The translations under genes were made by a program, and so were the position numbers. A stretch of 17,180 bases of DNA from an uncultured Ignavibacteria bacterium (GTDB lineage: Bacteria > Bacteroidota > Ignavibacteria > Tepidaquicellales > Tepidaquicellaceae): positions 1 to 17,180 of the forward strand of contig CALJIG010000111.1 in the NCBI GenBank assembly GCA_937974175.1. Direction: 5' to 3'. Each line of letters begins with the position of its first letter. Position 1 is the stretch's first letter. Shown here piece by piece: positions 8,097 to 15,173 of the stretch. The notes under the pieces were generated by a model that was not told the DNA's origin, ran no database searches, and saw only the letters and a program-made list of their open reading frames with translations.

Positions 8097-9245
8097 TTAA
8101 TTGTAAATATCAAGAAGATTTCTCGAAATAATCATCTTCTGAACTTCTGATGTACCTTCACCGATAGTTAAAAGTTTTACATCTCTGTAAAGTTTTTCTA
8201 TCATAAATTCTTTCATATAACCGTAGCCGCCATGTATTTGTAATGATTCTGTTGTTGCTTTGCATGCAGCCTCAGATGCATAATATTTTGCCATTGAAGC
8301 TTCCATAGCAAACGGCTTGCCTTCGTCTTTTAACTTAGCTGCTCTTAAAGTAAGAAGCCTTGCAGCTTCAACTTCCATTGCCATATCTGATAACTTAAAC
8401 TGTATTCCCTGGAACGAAGATAATGTCTTTCCGAATTGTTTTCTTTCCTTTGAATATTTCAATGCCAGATCTAAAGCACCCTGAGCAATACCAACTGAAA
8501 GCGCAGCGATGGCTATTCTTCCGCCGTTAAGAATTTGCATACATTGATTAAAGCCTGCGCCTTCTTCACCGATTAAATTTTCAGCAGGGACTTCAACATT
8601 GTCGAATACTAATTCAGCTGTATCAGAAGAACGCATTCCGAGTTTATGTTTTATCGGTGCATGCGTAAAACCTTTCATGCCTTTTTCCATTACAAAAGCA
8701 GAGATACCTTTGTTGCCTTTTGTCTTATCAGTTTTTGCAGTAACCACATAAGTTCCACCCACAGTTCCCTGTGTTATAAACATCTTACTTCCATTTATAA
8801 TATAATGACCGTTCTTTTTTTCAGCTGATGTTGCCATACCGCCTGCATCACTTCCTGAAACTGCTTCAGTAAGACCCCACGCACCCAAACTTTTGCCTGA
8901 AGTAAGGTCAGGTAAATATTTTTTCTTTATAGCATCATTTCCAAATGAATAAATATGGTTTGAACAAAGTCCGTTATGAGATGCAACTGTTAATCCCACA
9001 GAAGGATCTATTTTAGAAATCTCCTCGATAATAATTGCGTATTCAGTTGTTGTAAATCCAGCTCCGCCGTATTCTTCCGGGAAAATAATTCCAAGGAATC
9101 CCATCTCACCCATTTTCTGAGCAATTTCCATAGGGAATTCTTCTGATTCATCATATTTAGCAATTACAGGTGCAATTTCATTATTAGCAAAATCACGTGC
9201 TAATTTTTGAACTTCGAGTTCTTGTTCTGAAAGATTAAAATCCAT
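8097..9245 (-). CDS. Acyl-CoA dehydrogenase
   Basis: 382 residues, the full length of the family. Visible features: N-terminal helical domain (FNLSEQELEVQKLARDFANNEIAPV), FAD/substrate segment GAWGLTEAVSGSDAGGM (about 117-133), WIT-like loop KMFITQGTVGGTYVV, second signature RKQFGKTLSSFQGIQFKLSDMA, and LQIHGGYGYMKEFMIEKLYRDVKLLTIGEGTSEVQ. The probable catalytic base is E363 in IGEGTSE, the position used by short-, medium- and branched-chain acyl-CoA dehydrogenases. The enzyme oxidises an acyl-CoA to the trans-2-enoyl-CoA, passing electrons to electron-transfer flavoprotein. Chain length cannot be fixed from sequence; short- or branched-chain is plausible. It stands alone, with no other beta-oxidation genes, and has an ATG start, an AT-rich leader and its own terminator. 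Confidence 0.95.
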   Translation of the reverse strand: MDFNLSEQELEVQKLARDFANNEIAPVIAKYDESEEFPMEIAQKMGEMGFLGIIFPEEYGGAGFTTTEYAIIIEEISKIDPSVGLTVASHNGLCSNHIYSFGNDAIKKKYLPDLTSGKSLGAWGLTEAVSGSDAGGMATSAEKKNGHYIINGSKMFITQGTVGGTYVVTAKTDKTKGNKGISAFVMEKGMKGFTHAPIKHKLGMRSSDTAELVFDNVEVPAENLIGEEGAGFNQCMQILNGGRIAIAALSVGIAQGALDLALKYSKERKQFGKTLSSFQGIQFKLSDMAMEVEAARLLTLRAAKLKDEGKPFAMEASMAKYYASEAACKATTESLQIHGGYGYMKEFMIEKLYRDVKLLTIGEGTSEVQKMIISRNLLDIYN

Positions 9246-9304
9246 TATATATTATATGTAAAAGTGGAAAAATTTGGAAAAATGAATATACTTATTTTGT
9301 AGAT

Positions 9305-9328
9305 TTCCTAATATGTAAAAATTAGGAA
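9305..9328 (-). terminator. Possible stem-loop terminator overlapping the mscS stop
   Basis: An 8-bp perfect inverted repeat (TTCCTAAT at 9305-9312 and ATTAGGAA at 9321-9328) with an 8-base loop spans the mscS stop codon. No clear U tract follows on the minus strand, so this is only a weak candidate for the end of the pyrE-mscS transcript. Confidence 0.35.
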
Positions 9329-10362
9329 TAGGATTTTATAAAATCAGTAATTCCTAGTTCAGTCAATGAGCCTAAAACACATTCTTTTGCTTCATTTTCT
9401 ATCTCAGTATTTTTATCACCGTTCTTGCACCAGCATATAAATATCAATTCATAATTAGAAGGATTGAACTTTGAAAACACAAATGAAGGAGCAGGTTCAT
9501 TAAGAACATCTGCGCATTTAAAAATATTTTCTTTGATTTTATTTTTAATATCGGCAGCTTTTATATCATAAGGAACAATAAAGGGGAACCTTATTTTGTA
9601 ATTATAGGCATCGTAACTTAAATTGGTTATGCTTGTCTTAGTTAGTTCAGTATTGGGAACGATTAAAATTTTTCCGTCAAGAGTAATCAGCCGGGAAGAA
9701 CGTATTCCGATTTGTTCAACAGTCCCTATTGTACCTGAAGTAGTTTTTATAACTTCGCCGATTTTAAACGGTCTGTCGATTAGAATTACAATTCCTGCAA
9801 TAATATTTGCAAGTGTTTCCTGAGCGGCTAATGCAATTGCCAGCGAGCCAATGCCAAGTGAAACGATGAATGAATTTATATTAACTCCGAAACGGTCAAG
9901 AATAATTATTGCAGCTACAAGGAAAATTACAAGCTTTAAAACTTTTGAAAGAAGGGATGAAAAATTTGCATCAATATCCGCTTCCTCTCCTTTACGGCTT
10001 ATATACCTGTGAAAAAAATAAACAATGCCGCGGAATACAACGTATCCTGCAAAGACAACAGCAAAAACAAATATAACGTTTTCGAGAAGTAAGAAAGTGG
10101 GTTCATATTCTAAAATGCCCTTGGCTTTTAAAGAGAACCTTACATACTTTACAGCAACAAGCAAACCGACAAACGGAAGTATAAGCCTTACGAATGTGGC
10201 AGAAAAAAATTTGGCTCTTTTGATTGCCGAGCTGTCTGAAAGTTTTTTATTAAGAATATAGGCGAAGAGATTTGCAAATAAAAACGAAGATAAAAAAATT
10301 GCAACAGCAACGATAAGATTATATCTTATCGGGTCAATGAAATTATAAAAATCGTTAAACAT
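9322..10362 (-). CDS. Small-conductance mechanosensitive channel, MscS family
   Basis: 346 residues. Hydrophobic helices lie at about 14-37, 53-73, 88-117 and 136-157, then the pore-lining TM3 with its Gly/Ala pattern (SLGIGSLAIALAAQETLANIIAGIV, 168-192). The cytoplasmic beta domain follows: LIDRPFKIGEVIKTTSGTIGTVEQIGIRSSRLITLDGKILIVPNTEL (about 194-240). Such channels open under membrane tension to release solutes on osmotic downshock. The two extra N-terminal helices are common in MscS-like paralogues compared with the E. coli protein's three. It starts 5 bp after the pyrE stop on the same strand, so the two are almost certainly cotranscribed, although no functional link is known. ATG start. 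Confidence 0.93.
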   Translation of the reverse strand: MFNDFYNFIDPIRYNLIVAVAIFLSSFLFANLFAYILNKKLSDSSAIKRAKFFSATFVRLILPFVGLLVAVKYVRFSLKAKGILEYEPTFLLLENVIFVFAVVFAGYVVFRGIVYFFHRYISRKGEEADIDANFSSLLSKVLKLVIFLVAAIIILDRFGVNINSFIVSLGIGSLAIALAAQETLANIIAGIVILIDRPFKIGEVIKTTSGTIGTVEQIGIRSSRLITLDGKILIVPNTELTKTSITNLSYDAYNYKIRFPFIVPYDIKAADIKNKIKENIFKCADVLNEPAPSFVFSKFNPSNYELIFICWCKNGDKNTEIENEAKECVLGSLTELGITDFIKSYS

Positions 10363-10367
10363 AAAAT

Positions 10368-10949
10368 TTATGATTTTAAATATCTGCTTCCGGGCTTTGT
10401 GATTGGAATTTCATTCAGCCAGTCAGGGACTTCATCCGTAGGAAACTTTATTACTTCAACTTCGGCAAGAGCATGCTGCTCGACTCCGAAGTCCGCTCCG
10501 CTCTGTCTGTCAATCACATAGCCTACTCCCGTTATATTTACTTTCACAGGATAATTTTTCAGCATATCAATAACTTCCTGCACGCTGCCTCCTGTAGTAA
10601 TAATATCTTCAACTACTAACACATTTTCACCTTCATTAAGTTCAAATCCTCTGCGTATGCTCATCACTCCGTTCTCTCTTTCAGCAAAAATAAATCGGAC
10701 GTTTAATTGCCGCGCCACTTCATTTCCCAGAACAATTGCACCCACGGCAGGGGAAAGGACTACATCAATTTTCTTTCCTTTGAATTTTTCAATAATTCCT
10801 GCGGCAAGCTTTGAGTTGAACTCAGGATATTGAAACACTTTTGACTTCTGAAAATAGTGCGGACTATGATAGCCCGATGTAAGTACAAAATGCCCTTCAA
10901 GGTATGCTTCAGCTTTTTTGAAAATTTCGAGAACTTCTTGTTTGGTCAT
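10368..10949 (-). CDS. pyrE: Orotate phosphoribosyltransferase
   Basis: 193 residues. The PRPP-binding loop VLVVEDIITTGGS (110-122) is intact, and the family features SGYHSPHYFQKSKVFQYPEF (25-44), VLSPAVGAIVLGNEVARQL and FAERENGVMSIRRGF are present. It joins orotate to PRPP to give OMP, the fifth step of de novo UMP synthesis, in the cytoplasm. No other pyr genes are in the window, and no PyrR-type or attenuator structure is obvious upstream; instead a 177-bp inverted-repeat element begins 21 bp upstream of the ATG. The gene overlaps nothing and leads into mscS after 5 bp. Glu and Arg in the AERENG loop differ from the commoner AEK, but the family assignment is firm. Confidence 0.95.
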   Translation of the reverse strand: MTKQEVLEIFKKAEAYLEGHFVLTSGYHSPHYFQKSKVFQYPEFNSKLAAGIIEKFKGKKIDVVLSPAVGAIVLGNEVARQLNVRFIFAERENGVMSIRRGFELNEGENVLVVEDIITTGGSVQEVIDMLKNYPVKVNITGVGYVIDRQSGADFGVEQHALAEVEVIKFPTDEVPDWLNEIPITKPGSRYLKS

Positions 10950-10970
10950 ACTTTGTTTAAAATTTATGTA

Positions 10971-11147
10971 TCTGCCACAAAATCTCTAAAACACTAAAAT
11001 TCACAAAACTCAAATTATAATTAAATTTCTTCAAAAAAGATTTATTCAAAATTGCGTTATCAGTGACATCATATTCATCATAAAATCTGTGTTCCTGTAG
11101 TTTAATTCTATTTGTGAAATTTTGTGCTTTTGTGTTTTAGTGGCAGA
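10971..11147. repeat. 177-bp MITE-like element with 37-bp imperfect terminal inverted repeats
   Basis: The left end (10971-11007) and the reverse complement of the right end (11111-11147) match ungapped at 30 of 37 bases, beginning with a perfect TCTGCCAC/GTGGCAGA. The roughly 100-bp interior is AT-rich and non-coding. It fills most of the 214-bp gap between murI and pyrE. I see no target-site duplication at the borders. It could be a non-autonomous transposable element or a dispersed palindromic repeat; either way the murI-pyrE interval lies almost wholly within it. Confidence 0.6.
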
Positions 11148-11163
11148 GAATATCCAGAGTAAA

Positions 11164-11991
11164 TCAATTCAGTTTTATCTTTTGCACCTTATTCAACTTC
11201 CGTCCTAAAAATCTCTCACTCACATCTTTAAACTTATGCTGAAAGTCAGTTACAAAAAATTTATGCTCACCGGCTTTCTTTTGTGTGTTAAGTAAATTCT
11301 TCTGAGTTAAAATAATCTTCGCCTGCTTAGCAGTCTCTTCTCCCGAATCAATCAACAAAATCTTCTTTCCTAAAACTTTCTGTATAGTATTTTTTAGGAT
11401 AGGATAGTGCGTGCATCCTAAAATTAAAGTGTCAATGTTAAGCTTGGTGAATTCCTGCAAATATTCTTTTGCAACAAGCTCGGCAATTTTATTATCTGTC
11501 CAACCGTCTTCAGCTAATTGCACAAATAATGAGCATGCCTTTGAGAAAACTTTCGCGCCTTTATTTTTTTTATGAATTTCTTTTTTATATGATTCAGTCT
11601 GTACAGTACTCATCGTTGCAATTACTCCGATTCGTTCACTCTTCGATATATTCACTGCAGCTTCTGCGCCCGGAGTTATTACGCCAATCACTGACACCTT
11701 CGTTATCTTTTGTAAAAACGGCAGTGCATTAGCTGATGCAGTATTGCATGCAACAACGATGAACTTCACATTTTTCTTTAAAAGAAATTTCAGACATTCA
11801 ATCGAATATAAAATAATCGTTTCTTTGGATTTCGTACCGTAGGGAAGCCGGGCAGAGTCTCCAAGATAAATTATATCTTCATTCGGCAGTATATCGAACA
11901 GCGATTTCGCAACGGTAAGTCCGCCTATACCGGAATCGAATACGCCAATCGGTCTTTTCTTTAGCTTGTTTTGTAGTTTTTTGTCTTCCAA
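11164..11991 (-). CDS. murI: Glutamate racemase
   Basis: 275 residues. Family motifs are intact: RPIGVFDSGIGGLTV (13-27, with the conserved DS), YLGDSARLPYGTKS (42-55), VVACNTASANA with catalytic C82, and LILGCTHYPIL with catalytic C193. It converts L-glutamate to D-glutamate for peptidoglycan precursors, without a cofactor. The reading frame opens with TTG; an in-frame TAG lies four codons upstream and no ATG is available, so TTG at 11991 is the best start, leaving a Lys-rich N-terminal extension (MEDKKLQNKLKK). It is monocistronic in appearance: divergent from vapB across a 198-bp gap holding two hairpin repeats, and separated from pyrE by an inverted-repeat element. Confidence 0.95.
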   Translation of the reverse strand: MEDKKLQNKLKKRPIGVFDSGIGGLTVAKSLFDILPNEDIIYLGDSARLPYGTKSKETIILYSIECLKFLLKKNVKFIVVACNTASANALPFLQKITKVSVIGVITPGAEAAVNISKSERIGVIATMSTVQTESYKKEIHKKNKGAKVFSKACSLFVQLAEDGWTDNKIAELVAKEYLQEFTKLNIDTLILGCTHYPILKNTIQKVLGKKILLIDSGEETAKQAKIILTQKNLLNTQKKAGEHKFFVTDFQHKFKDVSERFLGRKLNKVQKIKLN

Positions 11992-12062
11992 ATTTATTAT
12001 AAGCTAGTAAAATACTTAATTAGCAGGAAAGGTTAAATGTATAACTTCACCCATGCTGTTCT

Positions 12063-12088
12063 GTTTACCAAGCTCCACATTGGAAAAC
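12063..12088 (+). repeat. Degenerate 11-4-11 hairpin repeat
   Basis: GTTTACCAAGC (12063-12073), loop TCCA and CATTGGAAAAC (12078-12088). The outer 9 bases pair with one mismatch, while the two innermost pairs are lost. It has the same spacing and loop as the better-kept members at 7970, 12093 and 15074, and looks like an eroded copy. Confidence 0.5.
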
Positions 12089-12092
12089 CATC

Positions 12093-12118
12093 CGATACGA
12101 ATCTGGAGCTTCGTATCG
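12093..12118 (-). repeat. 11-4-11 hairpin repeat upstream of the vapBC-like pair
   Basis: CGATACGAA (12093-12101) pairs perfectly with TTCGTATCG (12110-12118). On the minus strand the loop reads TCCA inside GCTCCAGA, and TTCTC precedes the stem. Relative to the copy at 7970, one internal pair is swapped (T-A for A-T), keeping the stem intact. It lies 4 bp from the degenerate copy at 12063 and 71 bp upstream of the antitoxin ATG. Confidence 0.75.
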
Positions 12119-12189
12119 AGAACGGAGGAATGAACTCTTTATTGTAAATTTTGTGTTTAAATTCAGAGAAGAATAGCTTAAATTTAATT

Positions 12190-12417
12190 ATGGATTACAT
12201 AAAAGAAATATTAAATTCAAAGGAAGAAATTTTAAGAATTAAAATTCCTAAAGAATTTACTAACAGAAATCTTGAGCTTACTATAAAGCCTGTTGATGAA
12301 ACAATTTCAGAATCAAAGAAAAAATTTCTAGAATCGCTTACGAATTGGCCTGAAATGTCAGATGAAGAATACAATAGTTTTTTAGAAAAAAGAAAACGAT
12401 TGAGTGATTGGAGATAA
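12190..12417 (+). CDS. Putative antitoxin of a VapBC-like pair
   Basis: 75 residues from the ATG at 12190. The N-terminal part (MDYIKEILNSKEEILRIKIPKEFTNRNLELTIKPV) could form beta strands resembling an AbrB or SpoVT-type antitoxin start, but no named family is secure. The C-terminal half (SDEEYNSFLEKRKRLSDWR) is charged and helical, as expected for the region that wraps the toxin. A longer frame opens at a TTG at 12151, but it adds only an unconvincing MCLNSEKNSLNLI. The role is inferred from position: the stop overlaps the start of a PIN-domain gene by 10 bases, the usual layout of type II toxin-antitoxin operons. Antitoxins of this kind normally bind their own promoter, and the hairpin repeats just upstream could lie within it. 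Confidence 0.7.
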   Translation: MDYIKEILNSKEEILRIKIPKEFTNRNLELTIKPVDETISESKKKFLESLTNWPEMSDEEYNSFLEKRKRLSDWR

Positions 12418-12797
12418 CATGTTTAGATACCGATGTTTTAATTGAGCATAAACGTGCATTAAGAAAAAGCAAAAAAGAAACTCTCCTTTACAAACTTTCC
12501 GAAGAATATTTAATAGCAGTTACAGTCATTACCGTATTCGAGCTTTTGCGCGGTGATAATTCAGATGAAGATAAATTCTGGATTGAATTTTTTGATTCAA
12601 TTCATATTTTTGATTTCGATATAGAGTCTTGTAAGATGGCATCTAAAATTGATAAAGAATTAACCGGTTCAGGTAATAAATTAGATGTAAGAGATATTTT
12701 CATAGCGTCTATCTGCATTAAAAATAATATTCCGTTAGCTTCTAACAATCAGAAACATTTTGAAAGAATTAAAGAATTGGATCTTATCACCAGTTAA
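12408..12797 (+). CDS. PIN-domain ribonuclease toxin, VapC family
   Basis: 129 residues, the usual VapC length. Conserved acidic residues of the PIN fold are visible: D7 in CLDTDVLIEHKR, E45 in VFELLRGD, and D93/D96 in KLDVRDIFIASICIKNN; the C-terminal SNNQKHFERIKEL matches the TNxxHF segment, with Asn in place of the fourth acidic residue. VapC toxins cut RNA (often tRNA or rRNA) with Mg2+ and are held inactive by VapB. The start is TTG at 12408, inside the antitoxin coding end; the ATG at 12419 is in another frame. The overlap implies translational coupling. No terminator is clear before the deaD leader, so read-through into deaD is possible. Confidence 0.85.
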   Translation: MEITCLDTDVLIEHKRALRKSKKETLLYKLSEEYLIAVTVITVFELLRGDNSDEDKFWIEFFDSIHIFDFDIESCKMASKIDKELTGSGNKLDVRDIFIASICIKNNIPLASNNQKHFERIKELDLITS

Positions 12798-12903
12798 CAT
12801 CTTACAAAACACCCATTACGAATTAAGTATCTATTGGTATATATTTTTTGTATTTTAATTACAGATTAAATCTACTATAAATTTAGCCGTTCACAAAGAA
12901 TCC

Positions 12904-12921
12904 ATTCGCCGCGTGGCGAAT
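12904..12921 (+). promoter_or_regulatory. Leader hairpin upstream of the DEAD-box helicase
   Basis: ATTCGCC (12904-12910), loop GCGT, GGCGAAT (12915-12921): a perfect 7-bp stem in otherwise very AT-rich DNA, 69 bp before the helicase ATG. It could be a leader element of the kind seen before cold-shock helicase genes, or another dispersed palindrome like those in 14917-15873. There is no U tract, so it is not a terminator. Confidence 0.5.
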
Positions 12922-12990
12922 CCCGCAAAACTTATTTTGAGACTTAATAATTTAAAAAATCTAAACAGATTAGAACGACACGTTCAAACT

Positions 12991-14916
12991 ATGGAAACAT
13001 TGAAATTCGAAGAATTATCCCTTTCTAAAGAAACAGAAAAAGCAGTTGCTGAAATGGGCTTTGAAGAAGCCACTCCGATTCAATCGGCAGCCATTCCTTT
13101 CATACTAGCAGGAAGAGATGTAATTGGTCAGGCACAGACCGGAACAGGCAAGACAGCATCATTCGGAATTCCCATTGCGGAATTTATCGATGCATCTTCC
13201 AAAAAAGTGCAGGCATTAGTTCTATGCCCAACCAGAGAATTAGCTATACAGGTCGCAGAGGAAATCTCTCAGCTTATCAAATATAAAAAAGGCGTTCACA
13301 TCGTACCAATATACGGCGGTCAGTCTATCGATAGGCAGATAAGAACTTTAAAAGCCGGAGTGCAGATTATCATCGCAACTCCCGGTAGAATGATTGACCA
13401 CATAAACAGAAAAACTGTTAACCTTGATAACGTGAAAATGATTGTGCTCGATGAAGCAGATGAAATGTTAAACATGGGATTCAGAGATGACATTGAAGAA
13501 ATTTTAAAATCGGTTCCGTCAGAAGGAAGGCAGACAGTATTTTTCTCTGCTACTATGCCGCCGCCGATAATGCAGCTTACAAAAAAATATCAGAAAGATC
13601 CTGAAATTGTAAAAGTTGTTCATAAAGAACTTACGGTGCCGAACATCGACCAGTTCTATTTTGAACTCCGTCCGGGAATGAAACTTGAAGTGCTTACACG
13701 ACTTCTTGATATTCATGACCCTGTGCTTTCACTGGTATTCTGTAATACAAAAAGAGCTGTTGATGATCTTGTTTCACACTTACAGGCAAGAGGCTATTCA
13801 GCCGAAGGCTTACACGGTGATCTGAAACAATTATTCAGAGACAGAGTTATGGCTAAGTTCAGAGCAGGTAAAATTGAAATCCTTGTTGCGACTGATGTTG
13901 CTGCAAGAGGCATCGATGTAGATGATATCGATGCAGTATTCAATTACGATATGCCGCAGGATGAAGAATATTATGTTCACAGAATAGGAAGAACTGCCCG
14001 CGCAGGTCGTAAAGGCGCAGCGTTCACATTCGTTAACGGAAAAGAATTCTACAAACTGAGAGATATCGAAAGATATACAAAGACAAAAATCGTTAAAAAA
14101 GAAATTCCTACAATATCAGATGTAAAAGAAATAAGAGAGTCACAACAAATGACTGAGCTTAAGGCTTCGATTCTGAAGGCAAGAGAAAACTCAGTTAAAG
14201 TAAAACCAATTATTGAAAGACTTCTTGAAGAAGATTTTGATACTATGGATATTGCTCTTGGTTTGATGCAGCAGATAATTGATTCAGTTCCTGAACTTCC
14301 AAAGCAGGAAGAGTTCAAGCCATCCAGCTTCGATAGAGATGATAGAGGCGGCGACAGAGGTCGCGGCGGTGATAGACGCGGTAACGACAGAGGTGGTGAC
14401 AGAGGCGGAGATCGTGGAAAATGGGGCGATAAAAAAGGACGCGATGGCGGCGGAAGCAAATGGGGCGATAAAAAACGTGACGGCGGAAGAGATTCACGCG
14501 GCGGCGATAGAGATAGAGGCGGTTCAAGAGATTCACGTGGCGGCGATGACAGAGGCAACAGAGACGGATATAACAAGAGCAGCTTTGATAAAGGTCGCGG
14601 ACGTGACGGCGATAGAGGCCGCGGCGGTGACCGTGACCGTGACGGCGGAAGAAGCTACAACGACCCGAACATGGTTCGCTTATTTTTAAACGGCGGCAAA
14701 AAAGATAACATTCAGCCTAAAGATATCGTAGGAGCAATTGCAGGTGAAACAACTGTACCGGCAAAAGCAATCGGCGAGATAAGTATGCTTGATAGTTTCA
14801 GCTTTGTTGAAGTCGATAAAAAATATTCCAAGGATGTTGTTGAACAGATGAAAGATAAAAACATTAAAGGTGTACGCGTTAATCTTGAAGTTGCAAAACC
14901 GAAAGAGCGCAGATAA
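12991..14916 (+). CDS. deaD: DEAD-box ATP-dependent RNA helicase (DeaD/CshA type) with RGD-rich tail
   Basis: 641 residues from the ATG at 12991. Motifs from that start: ATPIQ (27-31), AQTGTGKT (48-55), PTREL (80-84), TPGR, DEAD (154-157), SAT (186-188), ATDVAARGID and HRIGRTARAGR (330-340; the usual Gly of RTGR is Ala). About residues 449-554 are a low-complexity tail of Arg, Gly and Asp with repeated WGDKK and RDSRGGD units. About 561-634 form a DbpA-type RNA-binding domain (VRLFLNGGKKDNIQPKDIVGAIAGE...GVRVNLEVA). The protein should unwind RNA in ribosome assembly or mRNA decay, often cold-induced. An upstream GTG frame adds 26 residues but would start in the loop of the leader hairpin, so the ATG is preferred. 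Terminator-like hairpins follow. Confidence 0.95.
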   Translation: METLKFEELSLSKETEKAVAEMGFEEATPIQSAAIPFILAGRDVIGQAQTGTGKTASFGIPIAEFIDASSKKVQALVLCPTRELAIQVAEEISQLIKYKKGVHIVPIYGGQSIDRQIRTLKAGVQIIIATPGRMIDHINRKTVNLDNVKMIVLDEADEMLNMGFRDDIEEILKSVPSEGRQTVFFSATMPPPIMQLTKKYQKDPEIVKVVHKELTVPNIDQFYFELRPGMKLEVLTRLLDIHDPVLSLVFCNTKRAVDDLVSHLQARGYSAEGLHGDLKQLFRDRVMAKFRAGKIEILVATDVAARGIDVDDIDAVFNYDMPQDEEYYVHRIGRTARAGRKGAAFTFVNGKEFYKLRDIERYTKTKIVKKEIPTISDVKEIRESQQMTELKASILKARENSVKVKPIIERLLEEDFDTMDIALGLMQQIIDSVPELPKQEEFKPSSFDRDDRGGDRGRGGDRRGNDRGGDRGGDRGKWGDKKGRDGGGSKWGDKKRDGGRDSRGGDRDRGGSRDSRGGDDRGNRDGYNKSSFDKGRGRDGDRGRGGDRDRDGGRSYNDPNMVRLFLNGGKKDNIQPKDIVGAIAGETTVPAKAIGEISMLDSFSFVEVDKKYSKDVVEQMKDKNIKGVRVNLEVAKPKERR

Positions 14917-14931
14917 ACTTTGCTCAATTAA

Positions 14932-14961
14932 TCCCGCTAAAGCGGGACCAGCAAAGCTGGT
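14932..14961 (+). repeat. Double hairpin just after deaD
   Basis: TCCCGCT-aa-AGCGGGA (14932-14947) shares its last base with ACCAGC-aaa-GCTGGT (14947-14961). AATTAAT-type sequence flanks both sides. The first stem is the same GC-rich palindrome that forms the centre of the cassettes at 15006 and 15182 and, with changed inner pairs, the hairpin at 15391. It lies 15 bp after the deaD stop. Confidence 0.75.
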
Positions 14962-14997
14962 AATTAATAATGAGTAATTAATAATTCTAATACAACT

Positions 14998-15054
14998 CGT
15001 TCTAATGTGGTACATCCCGCTTTAGCGGGGCTTCGGCGTTGGAACGTTTTTTTT
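14998..15054 (+). terminator. Nested hairpin followed by T8, probable deaD terminator
   Basis: Outer arms CGTTCTAA (14998-15005) and TTGGAACG (15039-15046) pair with one G-U. They enclose a 27-bp core (15006-15032) whose centre is CCCGC-tttA-GCGGG. Eight T follow directly (15047-15054), the form of an intrinsic terminator on the plus strand 82 bp after deaD. The core is identical to 15182-15208, whose outer arms have a different but also complementary sequence. Confidence 0.65.
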
Positions 15055-15073
15055 ATATACTACTTAAGATTCT

Positions 15074-15099
15074 CATTCCCAACGTCCTCGTTGGGAATG
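15074..15099 (+). repeat. Perfect 11-4-11 hairpin repeat
   Basis: CATTCCCAACG (15074-15084), loop TCCT, CGTTGGGAATG (15089-15099), preceded by ATTCT. Arm length, loop and leading TTCTC match the hairpin at 7970 read on the minus strand, though the stems share almost no sequence. Confidence 0.85.
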
Positions 15100-15118
15100 C
15101 AATAGATATAAGAATATC

Positions 15119-15154
15119 AAACTCCATTCGATTCAGTTCGGATGGAGTTTTTTT
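15119..15154 (+). terminator. Terminator-like hairpin, copy 1
   Basis: AAACTCCATTCG (15119-15130) pairs with CGGATGGAGTTT (15139-15150) over 12 positions with one T-G wobble and an 8-base loop; a T7 run spans 15148-15154. A second full copy is at 15760 and a half copy at 15354. As an intrinsic terminator it would act on plus-strand transcription escaping the T8 site at 15054. Confidence 0.7.
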
Positions 15155-15173
15155 ATGGGGAAAAAACTACTCT

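Noticed and set aside
10950..11163. Pyrimidine attenuator or riboswitch before pyrE
   Set aside because: The only structure there is the pair of long terminal inverted repeats; no terminator/antiterminator or PyrR-type loop is visible.
12151..12189. Upstream TTG start for the antitoxin
   Set aside because: The added 13 residues are not protein-like and a good ATG lies at 12190.
12913..12990. Upstream GTG start for the helicase adding 26 residues
   Set aside because: The GTG lies in the loop of a 7-bp hairpin and the extension is unlike the family; METLKFEELS is the normal N-terminus.
14049..14576. Long antisense open frames rich in Pro/Ser/Leu or Arg opposite deaD
   Set aside because: They are shadows of the Arg/Gly/Asp-rich tail codons on the other strand, without any domain or leader.
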